Shown piece by piece: positions 1 through 6,271 of a stretch of 9,372 bases of DNA. The stretch is from a bacterium. GTDB taxonomy: Bacteria; UBA3054. The translations under genes were made by a program, and so were the position numbers. Location: assembly GCA_017538635.1 (NCBI GenBank), contig JAFYIM010000201.1, positions 1 to 9,372 on the forward strand. The letters are read 5' to 3'. The first letter of the stretch is position 1. Every line of letters begins with the position of its first letter. The notes beneath the pieces were generated by a model. That model ran no database searches. It was given only the letters and a program-made list of their open reading frames with translations, and was not told the origin of the DNA.

Positions 1-78
1 GAAAAAGCCTTCCAGATCCTGAGTGAGAACGGCTTCACCCTTCTCTCCCACGAGGAACTCTTCTCCGACGAAAACTAA
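1..78 (+). CDS. ACT-domain protein, C-terminal fragment (5' end outside window)
   Basis: Only the last 25 codons and a TAA stop are present, beginning in frame at the first base. The peptide (starting EKAFQILSENGF and ending LFSDEN) aligns without gaps to the C-terminus of the complete double-ACT protein at 1516-1944, with 13 of 25 residues identical by direct comparison, so this is the tail of a paralogue. ACT domains bind small ligands, usually amino acids. Proteins of this size next to PaaK and indolepyruvate oxidoreductase genes are presumed sensors, but their ligand is not established. A 15-nt spacer separates it from paaK copy 1, mirroring the 10-nt spacing of the second ACT-PaaK pair. 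The family call rests on the paralogue comparison alone. Confidence 0.8.
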   Translation, partial: EKAFQILSENGFTLLSHEELFSDEN

Positions 79-93
79 AACAAAGATAACAAT

Positions 94-1407
94 ATGGAAA
101 AATCCGCCCTACAAGCCTTAGCGCAAAAAGATTTCATGAGCCGCGACGAACTGGAGTCCATCCAGCTCGCGAGGCTTAAAAACATAGTTTCCCACGCCTA
201 CAAGAACCAGGCGCTATTCAGGTCCCGCATGCAGGAGAAAGGGCTCGACGACACCTGCATCAAGGAGATGAAGGACATCCAGAAGCTGCCCTTCTTCAAG
301 AAAGTTGACCTCAGGGACACTTATCCCTTCGGCCTTCTGTCCGTCCCTATGGATGACATCATCAGACTGCAGGCCAGTTCCGGCACCACCGGAAGCCCCA
401 TCGTCATCGCCTATACCAGAGAAGACGTGGCCTGCTGGCAGGAAGCCACCATGCGCGCCCTCATGATCGCCGGCATAGGAAGCGGCGACATCATCCAGAA
501 CGCCTACGGCTACGGCCTCTTCACCGGCGGCATGGGGTTGCATTACGGCGCCGAAGGACTGGGCGCCACCGTATTGCCCATCTCCAGCGGCAACACCGAG
601 CGCCAGATCAAACTGATGAGCGACTTCGGCGTGACCTGCATAAGCTGCACGCCAAGCTACTTCCTGCACATCATCGAAAAAGCCAAGCAGCTGGGCTACG
701 ACTTCAAGAAGATGAAACTCCGTAACGGCATCTTCGGCGCCGAGCCCTGGACAAACGAGATGCGCCAGAGGATCGAGGAAGAATCCGGCATCAAGGCCTG
801 GGACATCTACGGGCTGACCGAGATCAGTGGACCGGGCGTGGCCATGGACTGCCCCGCCAGGACGGGACTGCATATGTTCGAGGACCTCTATTATCCCGAG
901 ATCATCGACCCCGAGACCGGCGAAGCGCTGCCTGACGGCACGGAAGGCGAACTGGTCATCACTACTTTGCACAAGTTCGGCATGCCCATGATAAGGTACC
1001 GCACCAGGGACATCTCCGTCATCGTCAAGGGGACTTGCGAATGCGGCCGCACCATCAGGAGAATAAAACGCATCGACCACAGGAACGACGACATGCTGAT
1101 AATAAGAGGCGTCAACGTCTTCCCGAGCCAGATCGAAGCGGCGCTCCTGACGATCCCGGGCGTCCAGCCGCACTACCATATCATCGTCAGGCGCCACGGC
1201 GACCTGGACACCCTGGAAGTGCAGGTGGAGCTTTCCGCCGAGCTCTTCGGCGACACCATCCGCTCCATCGAAGTCATCCAGAAAAAGATCGGCAACGCCA
1301 TCAAGAGCATCATCGGCCTGGCCGTCACGGTCACTCCCGTGGAGCCGGGAAGCCTAGAGCGCTCCATGGGCAAAGCCAAGCGAGTCACCGACCTGCGCAA
1401 CAAATAA
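94..1407 (+). CDS. paaK: Phenylacetate-CoA ligase family, AMP-forming (copy 1)
   Basis: A 437-residue protein, the normal PaaK length. The family activates arylacetates (phenylacetate, probably 4-hydroxyphenylacetate or indoleacetate) with ATP and CoA, giving arylacetyl-CoA, AMP and PPi in the cytoplasm. Visible adenylate-forming motifs are the phosphate-binding SSGTTG at 95-100, YGLTE at 239-243, RYRTRD at 301-306, the CxCGR cysteine pair at 315-319 typical of PaaK, the hinge and RGVNVFPSQ segment near 327-346, and the C-terminal catalytic lysine K427 in SMGKAKRV. The pocket segment NAYGYGLFTGG (136-146) carries Tyr138 where copy 2 has Phe136. The start follows the upstream ACT stop by 15 nt and lacks a strong Shine-Dalgarno, so coupling to the ACT gene is plausible. 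The family is certain; substrate and physiological direction are inferred. Arylacetate seems likelier than an unrelated acid because of the ACT pairing. Confidence 0.95.
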   Translation: MEKSALQALAQKDFMSRDELESIQLARLKNIVSHAYKNQALFRSRMQEKGLDDTCIKEMKDIQKLPFFKKVDLRDTYPFGLLSVPMDDIIRLQASSGTTGSPIVIAYTREDVACWQEATMRALMIAGIGSGDIIQNAYGYGLFTGGMGLHYGAEGLGATVLPISSGNTERQIKLMSDFGVTCISCTPSYFLHIIEKAKQLGYDFKKMKLRNGIFGAEPWTNEMRQRIEEESGIKAWDIYGLTEISGPGVAMDCPARTGLHMFEDLYYPEIIDPETGEALPDGTEGELVITTLHKFGMPMIRYRTRDISVIVKGTCECGRTIRRIKRIDHRNDDMLIIRGVNVFPSQIEAALLTIPGVQPHYHIIVRRHGDLDTLEVQVELSAELFGDTIRSIEVIQKKIGNAIKSIIGLAVTVTPVEPGSLERSMGKAKRVTDLRNK

Positions 1408-1430
1408 GCGCTCCGTTTTTCCGCGCTTTT

Positions 1431-1464
1431 CATACCGGGCAGGACCACCCTCTTGCCCGGTATG
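1431..1464 (+). terminator. Perfect 11-bp hairpin after paaK copy 1 (terminator or attenuator)
   Basis: CATACCGGGCA at 1431-1441 pairs perfectly with TGCCCGGTATG at 1454-1464 around a 12-nt loop. It is followed by an AT-rich but interrupted tract (TTATTATATAA) rather than a clean T run. It lies 23 nt past the paaK stop and 51 nt before the next gene. A weaker 6-bp pairing (AAGCGC 1406-1411 with GCGCTT 1423-1428, followed by TTTT counting the stem's last two T) precedes it. It may be an intrinsic terminator, or a partial terminator or RNA-stabilising hairpin that sets different transcript levels for the two cassettes. The broken T tract keeps confidence moderate. Confidence 0.6.
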
Positions 1465-1500
1465 TTATTATATAAGATTAGAAACTATTTTCTCTAACCA

Positions 1501-1506
1501 AAGGAG
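1501..1506 (+). promoter_or_regulatory. Strong ribosome binding site for the double-ACT gene
   Basis: AAGGAG lies 9 nt before the ATG at 1516 and fixes that start. It is a clear Shine-Dalgarno in the plus-strand block, where paaK copies 1 and 2 have weak ones. This suggests that translation initiates independently here, after the intergenic hairpin. Confidence 0.8.
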
Positions 1507-1515
1507 CATAAATAA

Positions 1516-1944
1516 ATGGAAACCGTAAAACAGCTTTCCCTCTTTTTGGAAAACAAGCCCGGACACGTCTATAGCATCTGCAAAGCTTTGGGCGACGCCG
1601 GAATAAACATCTACACCCTGACTCTGGCCGACACCGCCCAGTTCGGCATCCTGCGTCTGATCGTCGAGGATGCGGAATCCTCGAAGGCCCTATTGGAGAA
1701 AGAGGGCTTCATAGTCAACATCGCCGATGTCCTGGCGGTCAGGATCGACAACCAGCCCGGAAGATTGGCGCAGGTCGCCGAGATCCTGAACAAAGAGGGC
1801 ATCAACGTGGAGTACGTTTACGCCTTCGCCAACCGCCACATCTTCCTCTACCGCGTGGACAATACGGAAAAGGCCTATCAGAAACTTATATCCAACGGAT
1901 TCTGCGTACTGAGTTCGCACGAACTTTTCAACACCAATAAATAA
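1516..1944 (+). CDS. Double-ACT-domain protein, probable amino-acid sensor
   Basis: A 142-residue protein made of two ACT repeats, about residues 4-68 and 71-135. Each has the characteristic turn before its first helix: NKPG at 13-16 and NQPG at 79-82, followed by helices ending in GINI (29-32) and GINV (95-98). There is no catalytic domain, signal peptide or membrane segment, so it is a stand-alone cytoplasmic ligand-binding protein. Such proteins recur beside PaaK and indolepyruvate oxidoreductase genes in anaerobes. The usual inference is that they sense an aromatic or branched amino acid and modulate the adjacent enzyme, but I know of no proven mechanism. It precedes paaK copy 2 by 10 nt and has a paralogue ending at position 78. 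Its start is supported by AAGGAG at 1501-1506. Confidence 0.9.
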   Translation: METVKQLSLFLENKPGHVYSICKALGDAGINIYTLTLADTAQFGILRLIVEDAESSKALLEKEGFIVNIADVLAVRIDNQPGRLAQVAEILNKEGINVEYVYAFANRHIFLYRVDNTEKAYQKLISNGFCVLSSHELFNTNK

Positions 1945-1954
1945 GACTGGAAAA

Positions 1955-3271
1955 ATGAAACTGGAAAACAAGATTTGGGATAAGGCGGAATGCTTATCCA
2001 GAGACGAGATCGAGAACATTCAGGTCCAGAGACTGAGAGCGACTGTCAAGCAGGTGATGAACGTCCCCTTCTACGCAAAGAAGTTCAAGGAGATCGGCAT
2101 AGGGCCTGAGGACATAAAGAGCGTAGCCGACGTGAAGCATCTGCCCTTCACGACCAAGACCGACATGCGCAACAACTATCCCCTGGGACTGCTGGCTGTG
2201 CCCAAGGAAAAAGTTTTGCGCTTCCACGGCTCCTCCGGCACGACCGGCAAGCCGACCTTCGTCGCCTACACGAAAAACGACCTTGAGATGTGGTCCGACC
2301 TTGTGGCCCGCTTTTTATACGCCGGCGGCGCCCGCCCCGGCAACACAGCCCAGATCAGTTTCGGCTACGGTCTCTTTACCGGCGGCTTCGGATTGCACTA
2401 CGGCCTCGAGAAGATCGGCTCCTCCATCATCCCGGCCGCCAGCGGCAACACCAGGCGCCAGTTCACGCTCCTGCAGGACCTTCAGCCGGAACTTTTGGTC
2501 TGCACTCCGACCTACGCCCTGCGCTTGATCGAGTACATGGAAGAGGAGAAGATCCCCAGGGAAAGCTTGAATCTGAAAGTGGCCTTCCTTGGCAGCGAAC
2601 CCTGGACCGAAGACATGCGCCTCTACATCGAGGATAAGCTCCAGGTCAACACCTGCAACAACTACGGTCTCTCGGAAGTCCTGGGGCCTGGCATTTCTGG
2701 CGAGTGCGTCTATCACACCGGCATGCACATTCAGGAGGACTACTTCCTGGTGGAATGCCTGGATCCCGAAACGCTGGAGCCCGTTCCGGACGGACAGTTG
2801 GGAGAGCTGGTCATCACCGCCCTCAACAAGGAAGCCATGCCCATGATAAGGTACCGCACCAGAGACCTGGCCTACCTTATCAGCGACACCGACTGCCCCT
2901 GCGGCAGAACGACCAAGAGGATGAGCAGAATTAAAGGCCGCTCCGACGACATGCTGATAATAAGGGGCGTCAACGTCTTCCCCAGCCAGGTGGAAGAAGC
3001 GCTTCTGCAGTGCAAAGACGTCACGCCAAACTTCCTCATCGTATTGGACCGCCCCGGCTCCCTCGACCGCTCGGTCGTGAAAGTGGAGATGGCCCCGGCC
3101 TTCTTCTCCGACAAGATGAGCGAGATGCAGATGCTTAAAAACAGACTGGAGGAGACCATCCGCTCGTATACCGGCATCCACTTCGAAGTGGACCTGGTCC
3201 AGCCGCAAAGCATCGAGCGCTTTACCGGCAAAGCGGCCCGCGTAATCGACAATCGACCCAAGGAAAAATAA
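1955..3271 (+). CDS. paaK: Phenylacetate-CoA ligase family, AMP-forming (copy 2)
   Basis: A 438-residue full-length paralogue of copy 1, about half identical by eye. Motifs are SSGTTG at 93-98, YGLSE at 237-241, RYRTRD at 299-304, CPCGR at 314-318, RGVNVFPSQ at 337-345 and catalytic lysine K426 in FTGKAARV. The pocket segment ISFGYGLFTGG (134-144) has Phe136 where copy 1 has Tyr, and Ser-Ser-Ile-Ile replaces Ala-Thr-Val-Leu shortly after, so the two enzymes probably differ in the aryl acid they prefer. It follows the double-ACT gene by 10 nt and precedes the symporter by 3 nt, so the three are almost certainly cotranscribed. All catalytic motifs are intact. Two DNA patches (2836-2862 and 2944-2989) nearly match copy 1. 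The substrate is inferred, not shown. Confidence 0.95.
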   Translation: MKLENKIWDKAECLSRDEIENIQVQRLRATVKQVMNVPFYAKKFKEIGIGPEDIKSVADVKHLPFTTKTDMRNNYPLGLLAVPKEKVLRFHGSSGTTGKPTFVAYTKNDLEMWSDLVARFLYAGGARPGNTAQISFGYGLFTGGFGLHYGLEKIGSSIIPAASGNTRRQFTLLQDLQPELLVCTPTYALRLIEYMEEEKIPRESLNLKVAFLGSEPWTEDMRLYIEDKLQVNTCNNYGLSEVLGPGISGECVYHTGMHIQEDYFLVECLDPETLEPVPDGQLGELVITALNKEAMPMIRYRTRDLAYLISDTDCPCGRTTKRMSRIKGRSDDMLIIRGVNVFPSQVEEALLQCKDVTPNFLIVLDRPGSLDRSVVKVEMAPAFFSDKMSEMQMLKNRLEETIRSYTGIHFEVDLVQPQSIERFTGKAARVIDNRPKEK

Positions 3272-3274
3272 AAA

Positions 3275-4732
3275 ATGTCATCCTTAACAACCATCCTTCT
3301 AGTTGCCTTCATTATTCTTCTGGTCACAACCGGCGTTTACGCCATGCGCAGGACCAAAAACCTTGAGGACTTCTTCCTGGGCGGCCGCAACGTCGGCCCC
3401 TGGATCTCGGCCTTCTCCTATGGAACCAGCTATTTCTCCGCGGTCATCTTCATCGGCTTTGCGGGAAGCTTAGGCTGGAAATTCGGCTATCCCGCCATGT
3501 CTATCGGCGTCGGCAACGCCATTTTCGGCGCGCTTTTGGCCTGGATCGTTTTGGCGAAAAGAACGCGCCGCATGACCCAGAACCTCGGCGCCATGACCAT
3601 GCCGGGCTTCTTCTGCGAACGCTACGCGGCGCCGTACCTGAAGCCGCTGGCCGCCATCATCATTTTCATTTTCCTTGTCCCCTATTCCGCTTCCGTTTAC
3701 AAAGGCTTGGGCTATCTTTTCGTCGAGAACTTCAACATCCCCTACGAAGTGGCCTTGTGGCTCATGACCGGCGTGGCCGCCATCTACCTCATGCTGGGCG
3801 GGTACTTGGCCATGACTCTGACGGACTTCATCCAGGGCATGATAATGCTGGCCGGCTCCATTCTGATCATGTGCCTTCTGGCCAATAAGGGCGGCGGCTG
3901 GGCTAATGTTTTTCAGAACATCACCGCCGCCAGGATCGAGCACACTCCCGTTTCCACCTTCGGCTGGATAACGCTGGCTTCCGCCGTGATGATGACCTCG
4001 TTCGCCCCCTGGGGCCTTCCGCAGATGATCCAGAAATATTACGCCATCAAGAACGAGAAGGTTATCTTCAAGGCCACTATAATCACCACCATCTTCGCCA
4101 TGATAATAGGCTGCGCGGCTTACTTCACCGGCGCCATGACGCACCTCTACTTCAAGGCCGGGCTCCCCGACGCCAAGGGCGTTTACGACACTCTCGTCCC
4201 CATCATGCTGAAGGATTGGCTGCCGGCTCCTCTGATGGCTCTGTTCCTGCTTCTCATTCTCTCCGCTTCCATGAGCACGCTTTCCTCCCTGGTCTTGGTC
4301 TCAAGTTCGACGGTCACCATCGACTTCTACAAGGGCATCGTCAACAAGGAAGCTTCCGAGGGCACCACGGTCACCCTGATGCGCATCATGAGCGCCATAT
4401 TCCTGCTTCTCTCTTACATCATCGCCCACTCCGACAGCAAGTTCATCGTGGACCTTATGAGCTTAAGCTGGGGCGCCGTAGGCGGAGCCTTCATCGCTCC
4501 CTACCTTCTGGGCCTTTACTGGAAGGGCACGACCAAAGCGGGCGCTTTGTCCGGCATCATCTGCGGACTGGGCTTGCAGATGGTTTTGATTGCCCTAACT
4601 CCTCTTCCTTCCACGCTTTGCTCCATGATCTCCATCATAGTCCCCTTCGCTGTGGTGCCCATCGTTAGCTCCTTCACGGAAAAAGTGCCGCAGGAAGTGA
4701 TTGACAAAGCCTTCGCTCAACCGCAAGAATAG
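3275..4732 (+). CDS. Sodium:solute symporter family (SSS/PutP-like) transporter
   Basis: A 485-residue polytopic inner-membrane protein, standard for the SSS family, with about 12-13 hydrophobic segments. Family features are the first helix followed by EDFFLGGRNVGPW (31-43), TDFIQGMIML at 183-192, GLPQMIQKYYA at 247-257, and the SASMSTLSSLVLVSSST region at 330-346. There Ser334/Thr335 correspond, by alignment from memory, to the PutP sodium-ligand Ser-Thr pair. It should couple solute uptake to inward sodium flow. The substrate cannot be read from sequence; known members carry proline, pantothenate, sugars or monocarboxylates. Its position 3 nt after paaK copy 2, with AAGGA at 3260-3264 overlapping the end of that gene, suggests uptake of an arylacetate or aromatic precursor for PaaK. 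It is the last gene of the plus-strand block, followed by a terminator. Confidence 0.92.
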   Translation: MSSLTTILLVAFIILLVTTGVYAMRRTKNLEDFFLGGRNVGPWISAFSYGTSYFSAVIFIGFAGSLGWKFGYPAMSIGVGNAIFGALLAWIVLAKRTRRMTQNLGAMTMPGFFCERYAAPYLKPLAAIIIFIFLVPYSASVYKGLGYLFVENFNIPYEVALWLMTGVAAIYLMLGGYLAMTLTDFIQGMIMLAGSILIMCLLANKGGGWANVFQNITAARIEHTPVSTFGWITLASAVMMTSFAPWGLPQMIQKYYAIKNEKVIFKATIITTIFAMIIGCAAYFTGAMTHLYFKAGLPDAKGVYDTLVPIMLKDWLPAPLMALFLLLILSASMSTLSSLVLVSSSTVTIDFYKGIVNKEASEGTTVTLMRIMSAIFLLLSYIIAHSDSKFIVDLMSLSWGAVGGAFIAPYLLGLYWKGTTKAGALSGIICGLGLQMVLIALTPLPSTLCSMISIIVPFAVVPIVSSFTEKVPQEVIDKAFAQPQE

Positions 4733-4737
4733 CACGT

Positions 4738-4835
4738 CGCGAAGTCGGCGCATGCCCCTCGCTCACGGACTACGCGCGCCTTGCCTTGATTAGCGTCCTC
4801 CGTGAGTTCGCTTAGGGGTATGTGCTTTTTTCGCG
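4738..4835 (+). terminator. Composite palindrome with T6 run; terminator of the plus-strand block
   Basis: Nested pairings, outside to inside: CGCGAA 4738-4743 with TTCGCG 4830-4835; a 12-bp stem 4748-4759 with 4814-4825 (two G-U wobbles); CTCACGGA 4762-4769 with TCCGTGAG 4799-4806; ACGC 4772-4775 with GCGT 4793-4796. Six T residues (4826-4831) directly follow the 12-bp stem. This is a good intrinsic terminator for the symporter transcript, beginning 6 nt after its stop. It is much larger than a minimal terminator, so it may also be a dispersed palindromic repeat. Confidence 0.75.
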
Positions 4836-4850
4836 CCGCAGCACGGTCCC

Positions 4851-4937
4851 TTCTTCCCGGCAGGGAAAAAATAAACCCCTCAAGATTTTGTTACGAAGTA
4901 AAATCAAGAGGGGCTTATTTTTTCCTGACGGGAAGAA
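4851..4937. terminator. Large bidirectional terminator between convergent operons
   Basis: An 87-nt imperfect palindrome with a 10-nt loop (4890-4899). Paired blocks are TTCTTCCCG 4851-4859 with 4929-4937, CAGG 4861-4864 with 4924-4927, AAAAAATAA 4866-4874 with 4915-4923, CCCCTC 4876-4881 with 4908-4913, and GATTTT 4884-4889 with 4900-4905. That gives 34 pairs broken by a G/A mismatch, one bulge, an A/C mismatch and a 2x2 AA/AA loop. The GC core is followed by a T6 run on either strand (4918-4923 on plus; complement of 4866-4871 on minus). It ends 19 nt from the lipoprotein stop and is well placed to stop both convergent transcripts. Confidence 0.85.
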
Positions 4938-4955
4938 AAACCAGAGACGCAAAGA

Positions 4956-5588
4956 TTATTTCGCGGGCTTGGTTTCCGGGAACGCCAGACGGAAGCTCAG
5001 GTCGCTCTTCACTTCGTCCGTGCTCCTCTCCTTCTCGTCCTCTTCGTAGAGCTCCATAATGTGCCAGATCCTGCCGCGCCAGGTGTAGGCTTTTCCGTTG
5101 TTCATGACGGCCCATTCCCAGCAGATCGGCTGTTCGTTCTCATTGATCTTGCCTGATAGGAAAGCGAAATCCCACTGCTTGGCTTTAGGCAGCGAGAAGG
5201 CAACGCCGGGATTCTCTTTGGAGAGTTTGTCGACAACTTTCCCAATGCTTTCGAAAGGCACGGAGAAAGCCGCGGATTCGCCGGTAGCTTCCCCAATCAG
5301 ATTCGAGAGCTGCTTTTGAGTCACGGGCTTGGTCATGATGAAATAGCTTTCGTCGTTTGCGGAACTCAAAGTGCCGACCGTCACGGTCCCGGGATTCACT
5401 TTGACAAAGATCATGTCGTTGGGATCTTCATTGCCGGGTTTTTCTTTTATCATTTCCAATTTTGCTTTCCCGTTTTCAGTCTTGATGACAGCGTAAGTGA
5501 ATGTGTCGTTAGCGGGCTTGGGAGCTTTCTTGCCGAAGCAGGCGGTGACGAGAAGCGTAAGAGAGAGCAGGAAGACAAGCTTTTTCAT
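4956..5588 (-). CDS. Small lipoprotein with a degenerate FGE-sulfatase (SUMF1-like) domain
   Basis: 210 residues. The N-terminus is a lipoprotein signal: two lysines, a hydrophobic stretch and lipobox VTAC with Cys17, so it should be membrane-anchored and face the periplasm. The rest resembles the formylglycine-generating-enzyme fold from start to end: MIFVKVNPGTVTVG (59-72), like the usual MVFVPGGTFxMG entry; KPVTQKQL (87-94), like EVTxxQY; PFESIGKVVDKLS (111-123); FSLPKAKQWDFA (131-142), like YRLPTEAEWEYA; CWEWA (156-160); RGRIW (171-175); and a terminal SFRLAF (198-203), like GFRLA. It is shorter than typical members, and no cysteine lies in the region where active FGE has its catalytic pair, so I infer a binding or structural role rather than sulfatase maturation. 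It is last in the operon, its ATG overlapping the tcdA stop (ATGA). The fold call is by motif order from memory. Confidence 0.7.
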   Translation of the reverse strand: MKKLVFLLSLTLLVTACFGKKAPKPANDTFTYAVIKTENGKAKLEMIKEKPGNEDPNDMIFVKVNPGTVTVGTLSSANDESYFIMTKPVTQKQLSNLIGEATGESAAFSVPFESIGKVVDKLSKENPGVAFSLPKAKQWDFAFLSGKINENEQPICWEWAVMNNGKAYTWRGRIWHIMELYEEDEKERSTDEVKSDLSFRLAFPETKPAK

Positions 5589-6271
5589 AGTTCTTTACAG
5601 AAGGTGTTGATTACAAAGGCGGCCATATTTATGCCTGCGGCGGCGGGGACCATGCCGGAACTCGGCAGAGGGGAATCCTTCTCCACTTCGCAGGGTGTTT
5701 CTTTCGACATAACTACGGGAACAGCCTTGGAGACAGGCTCCTCCCGTAATAATTTTCTCAATTTTCTGGCTAGAGGGCAAGCGCTGGTCTTGCCGAGGGT
5801 GGTAACTATGATCTTGGAGGGGTCGGTTCTCCTGGCGGTGCCCATGGAGGAAACGATCGGAATGCCGTTCCTCAAGGAGAAAAGGATGAGCTCCGCTTTC
5901 GCCGGAATGTCGTCGATAGCGTCTATTATAAAATCGGCGTCCTTGGGAACGATCGCTTCGATATTGTCGGCGGTCAGAAATTCCGGAACGGCGTTTACCT
6001 CTATTCCGGGATCGATCTTGGCGATCCTTCCCTTGGCGACTTCCGCTTTCTTTTGTCCGAGCGTCTCAAGCGTGGCGTAGAGCTGGCGGTTCAGGTTTGA
6101 TTCCTCGAAGACGTCGCCGTCGATGATGGTGAAATTCTTTATGCCGGCTCTCGCCAGGTTCTCCAAGGCGTAGAGGCCGACGCCGCCCAAGCCCACGAGG
6201 ACGATCTTCTTTTCGCGGAAAGCGGCTGCCTTTTCCGCACTGTAAAGGAGAGCTGTGCGGTCAACTGTCAT
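5585..6271 (-). CDS. tcdA: ThiF/MoeB/HesA-family E1-like protein, probable tRNA threonylcarbamoyladenosine dehydratase
   Basis: 228 residues, a single Rossmann-type E1-like domain. Visible are the ATP-binding GLGGVG at 27-32, acidic Asp51 ending the second strand, SNLNRQ at 58-63 with its conserved Arg, Lys75, and DAIDD at 117-121. The order and spacing, including the GIKNFTIIDGD and NLNRQLYA segments and the C-terminal PSSGMVPAAAGINMA stretch, fit the TcdA (CsdL/YgdL) branch. That enzyme cyclises t6A37 to ct6A in an ATP-dependent dehydration. It is shorter than the E. coli enzyme (about 268). The neighbouring tRNA-modification gene queA supports the assignment over ThiF or MoeB, and no sulfur-carrier gene is nearby. 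The start overlaps the queA stop (ATGA) and has a strong internal Shine-Dalgarno. The family is certain, the subfamily likely. Confidence 0.85.
   Translation of the reverse strand: MTVDRTALLYSAEKAAAFREKKIVLVGLGGVGLYALENLARAGIKNFTIIDGDVFEESNLNRQLYATLETLGQKKAEVAKGRIAKIDPGIEVNAVPEFLTADNIEAIVPKDADFIIDAIDDIPAKAELILFSLRNGIPIVSSMGTARRTDPSKIIVTTLGKTSACPLARKLRKLLREEPVSKAVPVVMSKETPCEVEKDSPLPSSGMVPAAAGINMAAFVINTFCKEL

Noticed and set aside
214..1197. 327-codon open frame on the minus strand inside paaK copy 1
   Set aside because: It is antisense to a gene with all PaaK motifs, has low-complexity composition and no recognisable domain. GC-rich third positions of the real gene keep this frame open.
1465..1490. 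Promoter-like AT-rich stretch with TATAAG before the double-ACT gene
   Set aside because: No -35 box at acceptable spacing was found (TTGCCC at 1453-1458 leaves only 12 nt), so it is not listed as a promoter.
2315..3208. 297-codon open frame on the minus strand inside paaK copy 2
   Set aside because: It is a shadow of the paralogous gene in the matching antisense frame and shows no family motif.
3470..4144. 224-codon minus-strand frame within the symporter
   Set aside because: The composition is rich in His, Gly and Asp with no domain, and it is fully covered by a well-supported membrane protein.
4802..5059. Short plus-strand frames of 75 and 85 codons in the convergence zone
   Set aside because: They run through two terminator palindromes and into the antisense of the lipoprotein gene, with no ribosome binding site or domain.
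4956..5588. Possible diversity-generating retroelement target, since DGR variable proteins can use the FGE/C-type lectin fold
   Set aside because: No reverse transcriptase, template repeat or accessory gene is visible, and the C-terminus shows no adenine-rich variable repeat with a matching copy in the window.
5316..6080. 254-codon plus-strand frame spanning the lipoprotein/tcdA junction
   Set aside because: It crosses two real minus-strand genes with an ATGA overlap and shows no recognisable motif. Its apparent hydrophobic stretches are by-products of antisense reading.
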